Shown here: piece by piece, positions 49,129 to 57,077 of the stretch
How the letters are laid out: the number at the start of each line of letters is the position of its first letter
How positions within the stretch are numbered: the first letter of the stretch is position 1
Assembly: GCF_029392895.1 (NCBI RefSeq)
Contig: NZ_CP114200.1
Coordinates: 1,517,501-1,581,500, forward strand
Length of the DNA: 64,000 bases
Direction: 5' to 3'
From: Streptomyces sp. 71268
GTDB taxonomy: Bacteria; Actinomycetota; Actinomycetes; Streptomycetales; Streptomycetaceae
Position numbers and translations under genes: made by a program
The notes under the pieces: generated by a model
The model's database searches: none
Told to the model about the DNA's origin: nothing
The model's input: only the letters and a program-made list of their open reading frames with translations

Positions 49129-50634
49129 TCAGGGGGCGGTCGGTACCGGTGGGGGTGGCGAGCCGGCCGGCTGGTCGGCGGGGGTCGCTGGCGTCGGGCC
49201 GCCCAGGTGGTTGAAGGCGAGGTTGAGGGCGACGGCCACGAGGCAGCCGGTGCTGATGCCGGAGTCCAGGACGACCAACACGTCGGCGGGGAAGGCGTGG
49301 TAGAAGCCGGGGGCGGCGATCGGGATCAGGCCCACACCGAGCGCTGTGGCCACGATCAGCGCGTTCTCGCCCCGGTCGAGGTCCGCCCGCCCCAGGGTCT
49401 GGATGCCGCTGGCGGCGACCGAGCCGAAGAGCACGATGCCCGCGCCGCCCAGGACCGGCAGCGGGACCAGGGATATGACGGCGGCGGCGACCGGGAACAT
49501 GCCCAGCAGGACGAGGATGCCGCCGCCGGTGGCCACCACGTACCTGCTGCGTACCCCGGTCATCGCGACCAGGCCGATGTTCTGCGCGAAGGCGCTGGCG
49601 GCGAAGCCGTTGAAGACCGGGCTGACGGCGGTGCCGAGGGCGTCGGCGCGCAGCCCGCCCTCCAGCGTCCGGCCGTCCGTGGGGCGGTCCACGATCTGGC
49701 CGAGCGCGAGCATGTCGGCGGTGGACTCGGTCATGCACACCAGCATCACCACGCACATCGAGACGATCGCCGCGAGCTGGAACTGCGGCGCGCCGAACTC
49801 GAACGGCGTGGGGAAGCCGAAGACGTCCGCCTGCCGGACCCCGTCCGGGCTGGTCATCCCGAACGGGACGGCGATCAGGGTGCCGACGACCAGACCCAGC
49901 AGGATGGAGATCTGGCGCAGGAAGCCGCGCAACAGCCGGCGCAGCGCCAGCACGGTCGCCAACGTGACCGCGGCGAGCGCCAGATGTTCCGGGGCACCGT
50001 GGTCGGCGGCGCGTGGAGCCCCGCCCTGGGCCCAGTTGAAGGCGACGGGCAGCAACGAGAGGCCGATGAGGGTGATGACGCTGCCGGTCACCACCGGCGG
50101 GAAGAAGCGCACCAGGCGGCGGAAGTACGGCGCGAGCAGGAAGCCGAGCACACCGGCGACGATGGTGGCGCCGAAGATGACCGGCAGCGCGTCGCCGGGG
50201 CCGGCCGACTCGCCGATGGCGATCATGGGCGTCACGCTCGCGAAGGAGACGCCGTTGACGAACGGCAGCCGGGCCCCGATCCGCCACACACCGAGCGTCT
50301 GTAGCAGCGTGGCGATGCCGGCGGTGAAGAGGCTGGCCCCGATGAGGAAGGCGGTCTCGGGCGGATCGAGCCCCACGGCGGGGCCGATGATCATCGGCGG
50401 GGCCACCACTCCGGCGTACATGGCGGCCACGTGCTGGAGCCCGCTGGCCAGCGTCTTCCCCGGCGGCAGCGTCGCGTCGACCGGATGCGGCGGCTCGGCC
50501 GACCGCCCTCGCGCCCGCGCTGGTGCGCGGTCGCGCTCCGGCGCCCGTTCTCCTCTCCGCTTCCGCCACCGCGCGGAGGTCGCCCCGGGCGTGGAGGCTG
50601 CGGTGGTTCGACGAAACCTGGGCACTGGCGCCAC
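49129..50634 (-). CDS. NCS2-family xanthine/urate permease
   Basis: 501 residues: a basic Arg/Ala-rich cytoplasmic tail of about 50 residues and some 12-14 membrane helices. NCS2 landmarks include the QH at the start of helix 1 (SGLQHVAAM), the MTESTADMLALG segment and the signature AQNIGLVAMTGVRSRYVV. It imports xanthine, uric acid or a related purine with protons. GTG at 50634 is fixed by AGGAGG 7 bases upstream, so a longer frame is rejected. It follows the 8-oxoguanine deaminase gene after a terminator-rich gap, same strand. Confidence 0.95.
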   Translation of the reverse strand: MAPVPRFRRTTAASTPGATSARWRKRRGERAPERDRAPARARGRSAEPPHPVDATLPPGKTLASGLQHVAAMYAGVVAPPMIIGPAVGLDPPETAFLIGASLFTAGIATLLQTLGVWRIGARLPFVNGVSFASVTPMIAIGESAGPGDALPVIFGATIVAGVLGFLLAPYFRRLVRFFPPVVTGSVITLIGLSLLPVAFNWAQGGAPRAADHGAPEHLALAAVTLATVLALRRLLRGFLRQISILLGLVVGTLIAVPFGMTSPDGVRQADVFGFPTPFEFGAPQFQLAAIVSMCVVMLVCMTESTADMLALGQIVDRPTDGRTLEGGLRADALGTAVSPVFNGFAASAFAQNIGLVAMTGVRSRYVVATGGGILVLLGMFPVAAAVISLVPLPVLGGAGIVLFGSVAASGIQTLGRADLDRGENALIVATALGVGLIPIAAPGFYHAFPADVLVVLDSGISTGCLVAVALNLAFNHLGGPTPATPADQPAGSPPPPVPTAP

Positions 50635-50924
50635 GGCGGTTCCTCCTGTCGGTGAACGCGCCCTCGCGGGCGCGGAGTTCGCGGAGCGGTGCGTGGGCGG
50701 TGGGCACGCTTGCGGTGCGAGGTGCGAGGTGCGAAGCACGCGGGTGCGGGAGGTACGCGAGGTGCGAGAGGTACCCGACGCGCGGGTACGCGGACGGGCG
50801 CGGGGCGCGCGGGTACGGGACGGCGCCGCCGGGCCGGTGACGCCGGTGGCGACCGGGCATGCCGGGCACGAGGGGCGGGGCGGCGGGCGGAGAGCGGCGG
50901 TGATCGGGGGCCGGGTGATCGTGG

Positions 50925-50967
50925 GCCGGCCCGGGGAGGCGGTGCGCGGGCGCCCTCCCGGGCCGGC
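50925..50967 (-). terminator. Hairpin downstream of the deaminase gene
   Basis: GCCGGCCCGGGGAGG pairs with CCTCCCGGGCCGGC (one bulged G) around a 14-base loop. Confidence 0.5.
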
Positions 50968-50997
50968 GGTGTGCTCGCGGGCCGTGGCCCGCGAGCC

Positions 50998-51023
50998 CGG
51001 CCGAGGGCCGTCCCCCTCGGCCG
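50998..51023 (-). terminator. Hairpin just after the deaminase stop
   Basis: Perfect 10-bp stem CGGCCGAGGG/CCCTCGGCCG with a six-base loop, 25 bases beyond the stop. Confidence 0.6.
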
Positions 51024-51048
51024 AGTTCGGGCGGCGGCGCCGGCCGGG

Positions 51049-52491
51049 CTAGGCCGCGGCGATGCGGGCCAGTCGGCGGGCCTGCTCGCCGGCGGCGCGC
51101 GCGATGGTCTCCTCGTCGGCGGTGGTGAGCCGGCCGTCCTCGACCACCGGCACCCCGTTGACCAGCGACAGGGTGATGGGCGCGGGGGCGCCGAAGACGA
51201 GCGCGGCGACCGGGTCCGCGATCGTGGAGTGGCCGATGCCGTCCAGCCGCCACAGCACCAGGTCGGCCAGCTTGCCCGGTTCGAGGGAGCCGATCTCCGC
51301 GTCCCGGCCCAGGACCTGGGCGCCGCCGTACGTGCCCATGCGCAGCGCCTGGCGGGCGCCCAACGCGTCGGCGCCGCCGGCGATGCGGTGCACGAGCAGC
51401 GCGGTACGCAGCTCGGTGTGCAGCTCGCCCGACTCGTTGGACGCGGTGCCGTCCACGCCGAGGCCCACCGGCACCCCGGCGCGCAGCAGGTCCGGTACCC
51501 GGGCGGTGCCGGCGGCGAGCCGGGCGTTGGACGAGGGGCAGTGGGCGACGCCCGTGCCGGTACGGGCGAAGGCGGCGATGTCGGAGTCGCTCAGGTGCAC
51601 ACAGTGGGCCATCCACACGTCGTCGCCGAGCCAGCCGGTGGACTCGAAGTAGTCGGTGGGGGCCATGCCGAACGTCTCCTTGCAGAACTGTTCCTCCTGC
51701 ACCGTCTCGGAGCCGTGGGTGTGCAGCCGCACCCCCTTGCGGCGGGCCAGCGTCGCGGCGTCGCGAAGGAGTTCGGTGGAGACGGAGAACGGCGAGCAGG
51801 GCGCGACGCCGACGCGCAGCATCGAGTCGAAGGAGGGGTCGTGGTGGGTGTCGATGGCCGCCTCGGTGGCGGTCAGCGCCGCCTCGGTGGTCTCGACGGC
51901 GAAGTCGGGCGGCAGTCCGCCCTGTTCCGTGCCCAGGTCCATGGAGCCGCGCGTGGGGCTGAACCGCACGCCCAGCTCGCGCGCGGCCCGGATCTCCGCG
52001 CCGAGCAGGTCGCCGGCGCCGTGCGGGAAGATGTAGTGGTGGTCCATGGCGGTCGTGACGCCGCCCCTGGCCATCATGGCCAGCGAGCCGCGCGCCGCCT
52101 CGTACACCATCGGCTCGTCGATCCGCGCCCAGACCGGGTAGAGCGCGACGAGCCAGTCGAAGAGGCCCACGTCCTGGGCCAGGCCGCGGGTGAGCCACTG
52201 GTAGAAGTGGTGGTGGGTGTTGACGAGCCCGGGTGTGAGCAGGTGGCCCGTGCCGTCCACGCGCCGGGTCACGCCCCGCAGGTCGGCCGGGGCGGGACCC
52301 GGGCCCACGGACTCGACGCGGTTGCCCGCGACGACCACGTGGCCCGAGGCGTACTCGGTGTCGTGGGCGTCCACGGTGGCGACGGCGCAGTTCTCGATGA
52401 CGGTGCGGGCCGGCGCGCCCGTCCGGTCCGCGCCGCGGCGCGGGTCGCGGGCGTGGTCCGCCGGGTCGGCTGGGGCTTCCGGTGCTGCCAT
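51049..52491 (-). CDS. 8-oxoguanine deaminase-like amidohydrolase
   Basis: 480 residues of the amidohydrolase superfamily (guanine/8-oxoguanine deaminase, TrzN/AtzB-like branch). Metal ligands are visible in VNTHHHFYQ, LHTHGSET, MAHCVHL and GLGVDGTASNES. The enzyme would deaminate 8-oxoguanine to urate, feeding the uricase encoded upstream. It is in the same direction as uricase, 134 bases away. ATG at 52491 has GAGGAA five bases upstream. Hydrolysis of another purine or triazine-like base cannot be excluded. Confidence 0.9.
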   Translation of the reverse strand: MAAPEAPADPADHARDPRRGADRTGAPARTVIENCAVATVDAHDTEYASGHVVVAGNRVESVGPGPAPADLRGVTRRVDGTGHLLTPGLVNTHHHFYQWLTRGLAQDVGLFDWLVALYPVWARIDEPMVYEAARGSLAMMARGGVTTAMDHHYIFPHGAGDLLGAEIRAARELGVRFSPTRGSMDLGTEQGGLPPDFAVETTEAALTATEAAIDTHHDPSFDSMLRVGVAPCSPFSVSTELLRDAATLARRKGVRLHTHGSETVQEEQFCKETFGMAPTDYFESTGWLGDDVWMAHCVHLSDSDIAAFARTGTGVAHCPSSNARLAAGTARVPDLLRAGVPVGLGVDGTASNESGELHTELRTALLVHRIAGGADALGARQALRMGTYGGAQVLGRDAEIGSLEPGKLADLVLWRLDGIGHSTIADPVAALVFGAPAPITLSLVNGVPVVEDGRLTTADEETIARAAGEQARRLARIAAA

Positions 52492-52625
52492 GGGGGTTCC
52501 TCGGTGTCGTCGGGTCGAGGCGGGGCGGGCGCCGGGGGCCGGCGGCGGGGGCCGCTGGCGACCGACCGGCACCGCGTGTCGCGCCAACCGCCGTGCGGTG
52601 GCGGCGACTTCGCGCGCCCCGCCGC

Positions 52626-53678
52626 TCAGGGGCTGGTGAGGTCCGTCGGAATGGACTGGGTGGCGCCCTCGCGCAGGACGGTCGCCTCGATCAGGCCGTA
52701 CGGGCGGTCGGCCGCGTAGTACACGGCACCGTCCGCGCTGGCGTTGGTGAGGCCGAAGGGTTCGAGGTCTACCAGGAAGTGGTGCTTGTTGGGCAGCGAG
52801 AGGCGGATCTCGTCCACCTCCTGGCGGTTGTTGATCACTCGCGAGCCCATCTGGAACAGCGTCTGCTGGAGGGAGAGGCTGTAGGTCTCGGCGAACGCCT
52901 GGAGCAGGTGGGTGCGGGTCTGCTCGTAGGCCGCGTCCCACCGTGGCGCGGGCTCCTCGTCGCTCGCCCAGCGGTAGCGCCAGCGGGCGTGCACGTCGGT
53001 GGCTAGGACGCGGTCGTACGTCTCCTTGAGGGTCGTGTACCGGTCCTTGGCGTAGCCCCAGAACTCCGAGTTGGTGGAGTTCAGGACGGTGAGCCCGGAG
53101 AGCCCGGAGATCACCTCCCAGCCGCGGCCGTCGTAGCTGACCTGCGCGGTGCGCACCTCCTGGCCCGCGCGTACGAAGGAGTGCCGGACCGCGTCGGCGC
53201 CGACGAGGCGGGAGGCGTCGTCGGAGGTCTCGATGCGCTGCCACGCGTACTCCTCGACGCGCACGCGCGCCCGGGTGATGGCTTCCTGGCTGGTGACGAA
53301 GTGCCGGGCGAGGAGGATGCCGAACTGCTCGGCCGAGGCGATGCCGTGCTCCTGGGCGAAGGCGAACACGGTGTTCTTGACGGTGTCGGTGGGCAGCACG
53401 TTCGCGTTGCTGCCCTCCAGGTGGACGTCGGTCATGTCGCCGGAGAGGGCGACCGAGACGTTCAGGTCCTTGAGGTGGTGGGTGGCGCCCTCCCGGCTGA
53501 CCTTCACGACCCGGCACTCGGCCTTGCCGTACTGGTTCTGACCCAGCACGGCGGGCCCGGACCGGCCGGGGTCGTCGCGGGCCGCGGGGTGGCCGTTGGC
53601 GGACGAGGCGGGGCGCGCCGCGGACGCGGAGGACGCGGACGCGACGGAGGGCGTGGAGGACGCGGAGGACGCTGTCAT
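52626..53678 (-). CDS. Urate oxidase (uricase)
   Basis: 350 residues: an Ala/Ser-rich 40-residue extension, then the two tandem T-fold halves of uricase. It oxidises urate to 5-hydroxyisourate. Family motifs include YGKAECRVVKV (catalytic Lys region), the LPTDTVKNT segment (catalytic Thr), LNSTNSEFWGY, and the end-region NKHHFLVDLEPFG. ATG at 53678 has GAGGGAG upstream; it follows HIU hydrolase by seven bases, so they form one operon with OHCU decarboxylase. The cofactor-free mechanism is family knowledge. Confidence 0.97.
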   Translation of the reverse strand: MTASSASSTPSVASASSASAARPASSANGHPAARDDPGRSGPAVLGQNQYGKAECRVVKVSREGATHHLKDLNVSVALSGDMTDVHLEGSNANVLPTDTVKNTVFAFAQEHGIASAEQFGILLARHFVTSQEAITRARVRVEEYAWQRIETSDDASRLVGADAVRHSFVRAGQEVRTAQVSYDGRGWEVISGLSGLTVLNSTNSEFWGYAKDRYTTLKETYDRVLATDVHARWRYRWASDEEPAPRWDAAYEQTRTHLLQAFAETYSLSLQQTLFQMGSRVINNRQEVDEIRLSLPNKHHFLVDLEPFGLTNASADGAVYYAADRPYGLIEATVLREGATQSIPTDLTSP

Positions 53679-53685
53679 GGCAGTG

Positions 53686-54102
53686 CTAGCTCCCTCGGTA
53701 TACGGAGTAGCCGAACGGGTTGAGCAGCAGGGGCACGTGGTAGTGCTCGCCGGTGGCGACGGCGAAGGCCACCGTCACCTCCGGGAAGAACGCGCCGCCG
53801 TCGGCGCCCCCGGCCCGCTCGGAGGACGCGGCGAGGTGGGGGCCCACGTCGAAGCGCAGCCGCGCGTGCGTCGTGCCGGCGGGCAGCGTCGGCAGGCCCG
53901 TACAGCGCCCGTCGGCGTCGGTGGCGGCGCGCGCGTGCACGCTCCAGGCGGCGTCGGGTGAGGCGCGGGCGGAGAGTTCGACGCCGATCGCGGCGGCCGG
54001 CCGGCCCGCGCTGGTGTCCAGGACGTGGGTGGACACCGACGCCCGGGTGTCGCCGCTGGTGTGGGCCTCGCCGTTCTCGTCGCTCGTGAGGTGGTCGCTC
54101 AT
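53686..54102 (-). CDS. 5-hydroxyisourate hydrolase (transthyretin-like)
   Basis: 138 residues ending in the diagnostic tetrapeptide YRGS. The N-terminal HVLDTSAGRPA and the middle LRFD segment match the transthyretin-related family, with active-site His in VSTHVL and HYHVPLL. It opens the ring of 5-hydroxyisourate made by uricase to give OHCU. A Ser/Asp-rich tail of about 20 residues precedes the fold. Its ATG overlaps the stop of the OHCU decarboxylase gene (ATGA). Confidence 0.97.
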   Translation of the reverse strand: MSDHLTSDENGEAHTSGDTRASVSTHVLDTSAGRPAAAIGVELSARASPDAAWSVHARAATDADGRCTGLPTLPAGTTHARLRFDVGPHLAASSERAGGADGGAFFPEVTVAFAVATGEHYHVPLLLNPFGYSVYRGS

Positions 54103-54698
54103 CCGGTTGCTCCCTCGTCTCCTTCGCTCGTGCCGGCGGTGGTGCCGGCCGCCCGGCCGGGGCCGCCGGGCTCCGGGCCCGCGGTGGCGAGTACCCCGTC
54201 AGCCAGCAGGTTGGACAGCCGGAGGCGATTGATCTTGCCTAGCTCGGCGCGGGCGACGGCGCGCTCCCGCTCGGGCGTGTTGCCGATCCGCTCCCGGATG
54301 GCCGCCAGCAACCCGTCGGCCGTCACCCCGGTGGCGCAGACGAGGAAGACGTGCCCGAACCGCTCCTGGTAGGCGAGGTTCAGCGCGAGCAGCTCGGCCC
54401 GGAGCGCCTCCGGCGCGCCCGCCATGCCGCGCTGTTCGTGCGCGGCGGTCGGGTCACCCGGGTGCGGGCGGCCGATCGGGGGGTGCCCGGCCATGGCCTC
54501 GGCCAGGTCCGCGTCGGTCAGCGCCGCCAGGGCGGCGTCGGCGGCGGCCAACAGGTCGTCGGCGCTGGCGTACGGGCGCCGCGCGAGGACGGCCGCGGCC
54601 CACGCGCGGCTCGCGCACACCGCGTGCAGGGCGGCGGACGCCGCGGCGTCATCGGCACCGTTGAACCGGGCGAGACCCGGTGGCGAACTCGACGTCAC
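54099..54698 (-). CDS. OHCU decarboxylase
   Basis: 199 residues. Converts 2-oxo-4-hydroxy-4-carboxy-5-ureidoimidazoline to S-allantoin. Family motifs are the catalytic-His GHPPIG, AHEQRGMAGA, and the FGHVFLVCATG and NTPERERAVARAELGKI segments. GTG at 54698 has GGAGG five bases upstream; it opens the urate operon, after a leader of some 310 bases. Operon order OHCU decarboxylase, HIU hydrolase, uricase is coupled by overlaps. Confidence 0.96.
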   Translation of the reverse strand: MTSSSPPGLARFNGADDAAASAALHAVCASRAWAAAVLARRPYASADDLLAAADAALAALTDADLAEAMAGHPPIGRPHPGDPTAAHEQRGMAGAPEALRAELLALNLAYQERFGHVFLVCATGVTADGLLAAIRERIGNTPERERAVARAELGKINRLRLSNLLADGVLATAGPEPGGPGRAAGTTAGTSEGDEGATG

Positions 54699-55016
54699 AT
54701 CAGCCTCCGTTGTGGTGCGGTGAAACGGCTGAGCAGAGCCTGGGGCTGTACGGAGCCCCGAGTCGGGCGGGGTGTGGAGCCGTGCGGGTGTGGAGCTGTA
54801 TGGCGGTCCGGACTCGGGCGGCGCGTGGGGCGGCGGGGACCGGCCGGTCGGATGGCCGGCCCGTCGGGCGGCGGATGGCGGCGAGCCGCGCCGGACGCGG
54901 CGGCCATCGGGGTGTCGGCGGATGTACGAGGCGGCAGGCGCCCGGCGCGACGACGCCACGGCCCGGGGCCGAGCGCGGTACGAGCGCCCGGGCTCGGGCT
55001 CGATCGTGCTTCCGGA
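54699..55016 (-). other. Long leader of the urate operon
   Basis: If transcription starts just left of the -10 box at 55017-55022, the message has about 310 untranslated bases. They contain a hairpin GGGGCT/AGCCCC at 54742-54759 near the start codon and a 32-33 base imperfect direct repeat (54746-54777 and 54796-54828). No known riboswitch was recognised. Confidence 0.45.
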
Positions 55017-55058
55017 TAGCTAAGACCCTGCGCCGCACATCGTCAACAGTTTGTTGAA
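55017..55058 (-). promoter_or_regulatory. Promoter and operator of the urate operon
   Basis: On the minus strand TTGACG (55041-55046) and TAGCTA (55017-55022) are separated by 18 bases, a good sigma-70-type promoter. The palindrome TTCAAC-AAACT-GTTGAC (plus-strand 55042-55058) overlaps the -35 box, so a bound protein would repress. The palindrome nearly equals the one at the allantoinase promoter. Confidence 0.65.
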
Positions 55059-55138
55059 ATTCTCGTGGCGCGCGCCACAACACCAGGGCCGCCGACCCGC
55101 GTTGGATCGACGGCCCGCACCGCGCGGCGCCCGGGGCG

Positions 55139-55519
55139 CTACTCGCCGGCCCGGCCGACCTTCTCCCTGTTCAGGTAGTTGTAGATGGTGAAGCGGCTCA
55201 CGCCGAGCGCGGTCGCGGCCGTCTCCACGCCGTGGCGTACGGAGAAGGCGCCGCGCGCCTCCAGCACGCGGACCACCGACTGCTTGGCCTTGCGGTCCAG
55301 GTCCGCGAGCGGCATGCCGTGCCGCCGCTCCAGGTCGGCCAGGATGTGGTCGAGCGAGTCGGACAGATGCGGCAGGCGCACCGCGAGCACCTCCCGCCCC
55401 TCCCAGGAGAGCACGACGTCGTCGCCGGCCGCGCGCTCGGGCGGCACCATCTCGCCCCCCATGGCGTCGATGAGCGGCTTGACCGCCGCGGCGAAGGGGT
55501 GGTCCCCGACCTCGGTCAC
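55139..55519 (-). CDS. YheO/HTH_22-type DNA-binding regulator
   Basis: 126 residues. The C-terminal half (SVRHGVETAATALGVSRFTIYNYLNR) is a helix-turn-helix of the HTH_22 type found in YheO/DauR proteins; the N-terminal portion is shorter than a full PAS-like YheO domain. It is a likely regulator of the urate operon just downstream, although the TTCAAC operator there suits the IclR protein as well. GTG at 55519 overlaps the stop of the upstream gene (GTGA) and has GGAGGGGG nearby. Confidence 0.85.
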   Translation of the reverse strand: MTEVGDHPFAAAVKPLIDAMGGEMVPPERAAGDDVVLSWEGREVLAVRLPHLSDSLDHILADLERRHGMPLADLDRKAKQSVVRVLEARGAFSVRHGVETAATALGVSRFTIYNYLNREKVGRAGE

Positions 55520-55767
55520 GCCCCCTCCTCCCGTACGACGTTGACCTGCACCGAGACGCGCGTCGCCCCGGCCTCGATGGACCGGCGCAGCAACGTGTCC
55601 ACGGCCGCGAGGACGACGTCGGGGCGGCCCTCGACGGTGTTGCCGAACGGGCCCACGTCAACCGCGTCCAGATCGGCGGCCCGTACGACCTCCCGGGCCA
55701 CCAACGCGTGGGACGGCGTCTCGTCCAGGTCGAACGGCTCGGTGGTGAATTCAACCCTGAGTCTCAC
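55516..55767 (-). CDS. Thiamine-binding (MTH1187/DUF77) family protein
   Basis: 83 residues. LRVEFTTEPF at the start, VGPFGNTVEG in the middle and ATRVSVQVNVV at the end match the small ferredoxin-like-fold family MTH1187/YkoF, members of which bind thiamine-like molecules. GTG at 55767 begins at the family's expected strand. Overlaps the downstream regulator gene by four bases (GTGA), so it may provide it with a ligand-sensing partner. That link is inference. Confidence 0.8.
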   Translation of the reverse strand: MRLRVEFTTEPFDLDETPSHALVAREVVRAADLDAVDVGPFGNTVEGRPDVVLAAVDTLLRRSIEAGATRVSVQVNVVREEGA

Positions 55768-56323
55768 CCGACCCAACCTACTGCGCCCCATCCCCCGCGA
55801 CCGCGCCCAGCCCCTGGCAGCAGTGTGCCAGCCCGCTCGACGCTGTTCCATGAAGCAGAATCGACCTTCCGTATTGCGTTAGTTGATCAGGTGTGCGGGG
55901 GCACGGGAGGCGTCCGCGCCGTGGCTCGCGGGTGTCGGGCCGGATACGGGCGGGCGGTGCCGGACGGAGGGGACGGATCGCTTCCGCGCCAACCTGGGCG
56001 CCGTGGCCGGCCGCGCCGACGCGGTCGGCCGCCGGCGCGGGCACGGCCCCGGGCGCCGGGGCGGGCCCCGGCGCGGGGCACGGCCGGGCCGGCGTGCGGA
56101 AGGTTCGCGCACTACGGCACGGTCCGGCGGGCGCCCCTCGCCGCTCGCCGCGGTGAGGGGCGAGCGCCGGGGGCGCGTTTGGGCGGCGGTGCCCTCAAGT
56201 GACACGCCCTAAGTGGCCACGGCCGAAACCCGCTCGCCGTCTCCCCAACGCCCCGCGCATCGTGGACGATGGGAGCGCGTAGTAACCCAACCCCCCGTTC
56301 CACGTGTCCTGCTGGAGCCGACG
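55768..56323. other. Divergent intergenic region
   Basis: 556 bases without a supported gene. An AT-rich promoter-like patch lies at about 55845-55895; from 55900 to 56220 the DNA is very GC-rich with no motif. Confidence 0.55.
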
Positions 56324-57064
56324 ATGGCCAAGAGCGTGCCGGTGCGGTGCCCGGCGTGCAGCCGTGAGCACTCGTTCACGCCGCCCACCTTCCCCTGCGC
56401 CTGCGGCGCCCCGCTGACCGTGCCGATCCTGGCCGGCCCGGTGGCCCGCCTCGACCACCGCACCTGGGAGGACTCCTGGGTCGCCGTGCGCTGCCACTCC
56501 TGCGGGCGCAGGGACCACTGGCCACAGCCCGAACTCGGCTGCCCGTGCGGCACGGTGGTGCGGCTGCCGGTGGCCGAGGCGCCGGAGGAGACCGGCAGCC
56601 GGCTCGCGACCACGGGCGGCGCCGGCGTCGCGGGCGCCACCGGCGCGCATCCCGCGCCCAGTTCGGCGGTGTTGCGGCCGGCGTTCCACCCGGTGACCAT
56701 CCGCACCGGGCGGGACGTGGTGACCGCCGCCGCGCAGTACCTGAAGTGGCTCGGCTTCACCAGCATGCGCCGGGTGGAGGACCGCGCCCCCTCCGGGGTC
56801 GACCTGCGCGGGCCCGGCATCGTCGCCCAGGTGGACCCCACGACCCGGCCCACCGGGGTGCGCGACGTGGAGTGCCTGTGGCTGCACGGCCTGAGCGAGG
56901 CGGCCGTCAGCGTCTTCTTCTCGCTCGCGGGGTACGCGCGCATCGCGAGATCGCGCGCGGACGAGCTGTACCTGCCGCTGTTCGTGATGGACCTCACCGG
57001 CACCCCGCAGCCGGTCAACGACCCGGCGGACGACCTGATCCGGATGGGCCCACCCGAGGTCTGA
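56324..57064 (+). CDS. Zinc-ribbon protein with degenerate Mrr-like nuclease domain
   Basis: 246 residues. Two zinc-ribbon-type pairs occur at C9/C12 with C25/C27 and C57/C60 with C73/C75. After a Gly/Ala linker, residues 128-238 have the sequence pattern of Mrr/restriction-endonuclease folds: AAAQYLKWLGF, SGVD (D160), GIVAQVD (167-171), FSLAGYARIARSRADELYLPLFVMD. The position of the Mrr catalytic Lys (QxK) is Asp171, so nuclease activity is probably lost. ATG at 56324 has GGAG six bases upstream. It converges on the acyl-CoA ligases with only 13 bases between stops. Function unknown. Confidence 0.75.
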   Translation: MAKSVPVRCPACSREHSFTPPTFPCACGAPLTVPILAGPVARLDHRTWEDSWVAVRCHSCGRRDHWPQPELGCPCGTVVRLPVAEAPEETGSRLATTGGAGVAGATGAHPAPSSAVLRPAFHPVTIRTGRDVVTAAAQYLKWLGFTSMRRVEDRAPSGVDLRGPGIVAQVDPTTRPTGVRDVECLWLHGLSEAAVSVFFSLAGYARIARSRADELYLPLFVMDLTGTPQPVNDPADDLIRMGPPEV

Positions 57065-57077
57065 GCGCCCGGGCCGG

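Larger units (their letters stand above)
50635..51048. other. Gap between deaminase and permease genes
   Basis: 414 bases without a gene: short degenerate repeats of GCGAGGTGCGAG/GCGGGTACGCG type at about 50700-50800 and two strong hairpins near the deaminase stop. The permease promoter probably lies within it. Confidence 0.6.

Noticed and set aside
54699..55016. Known xanthine-type riboswitch in the urate leader
   Set aside because: No matching core could be recognised by eye; only repeats and a short hairpin are reported.
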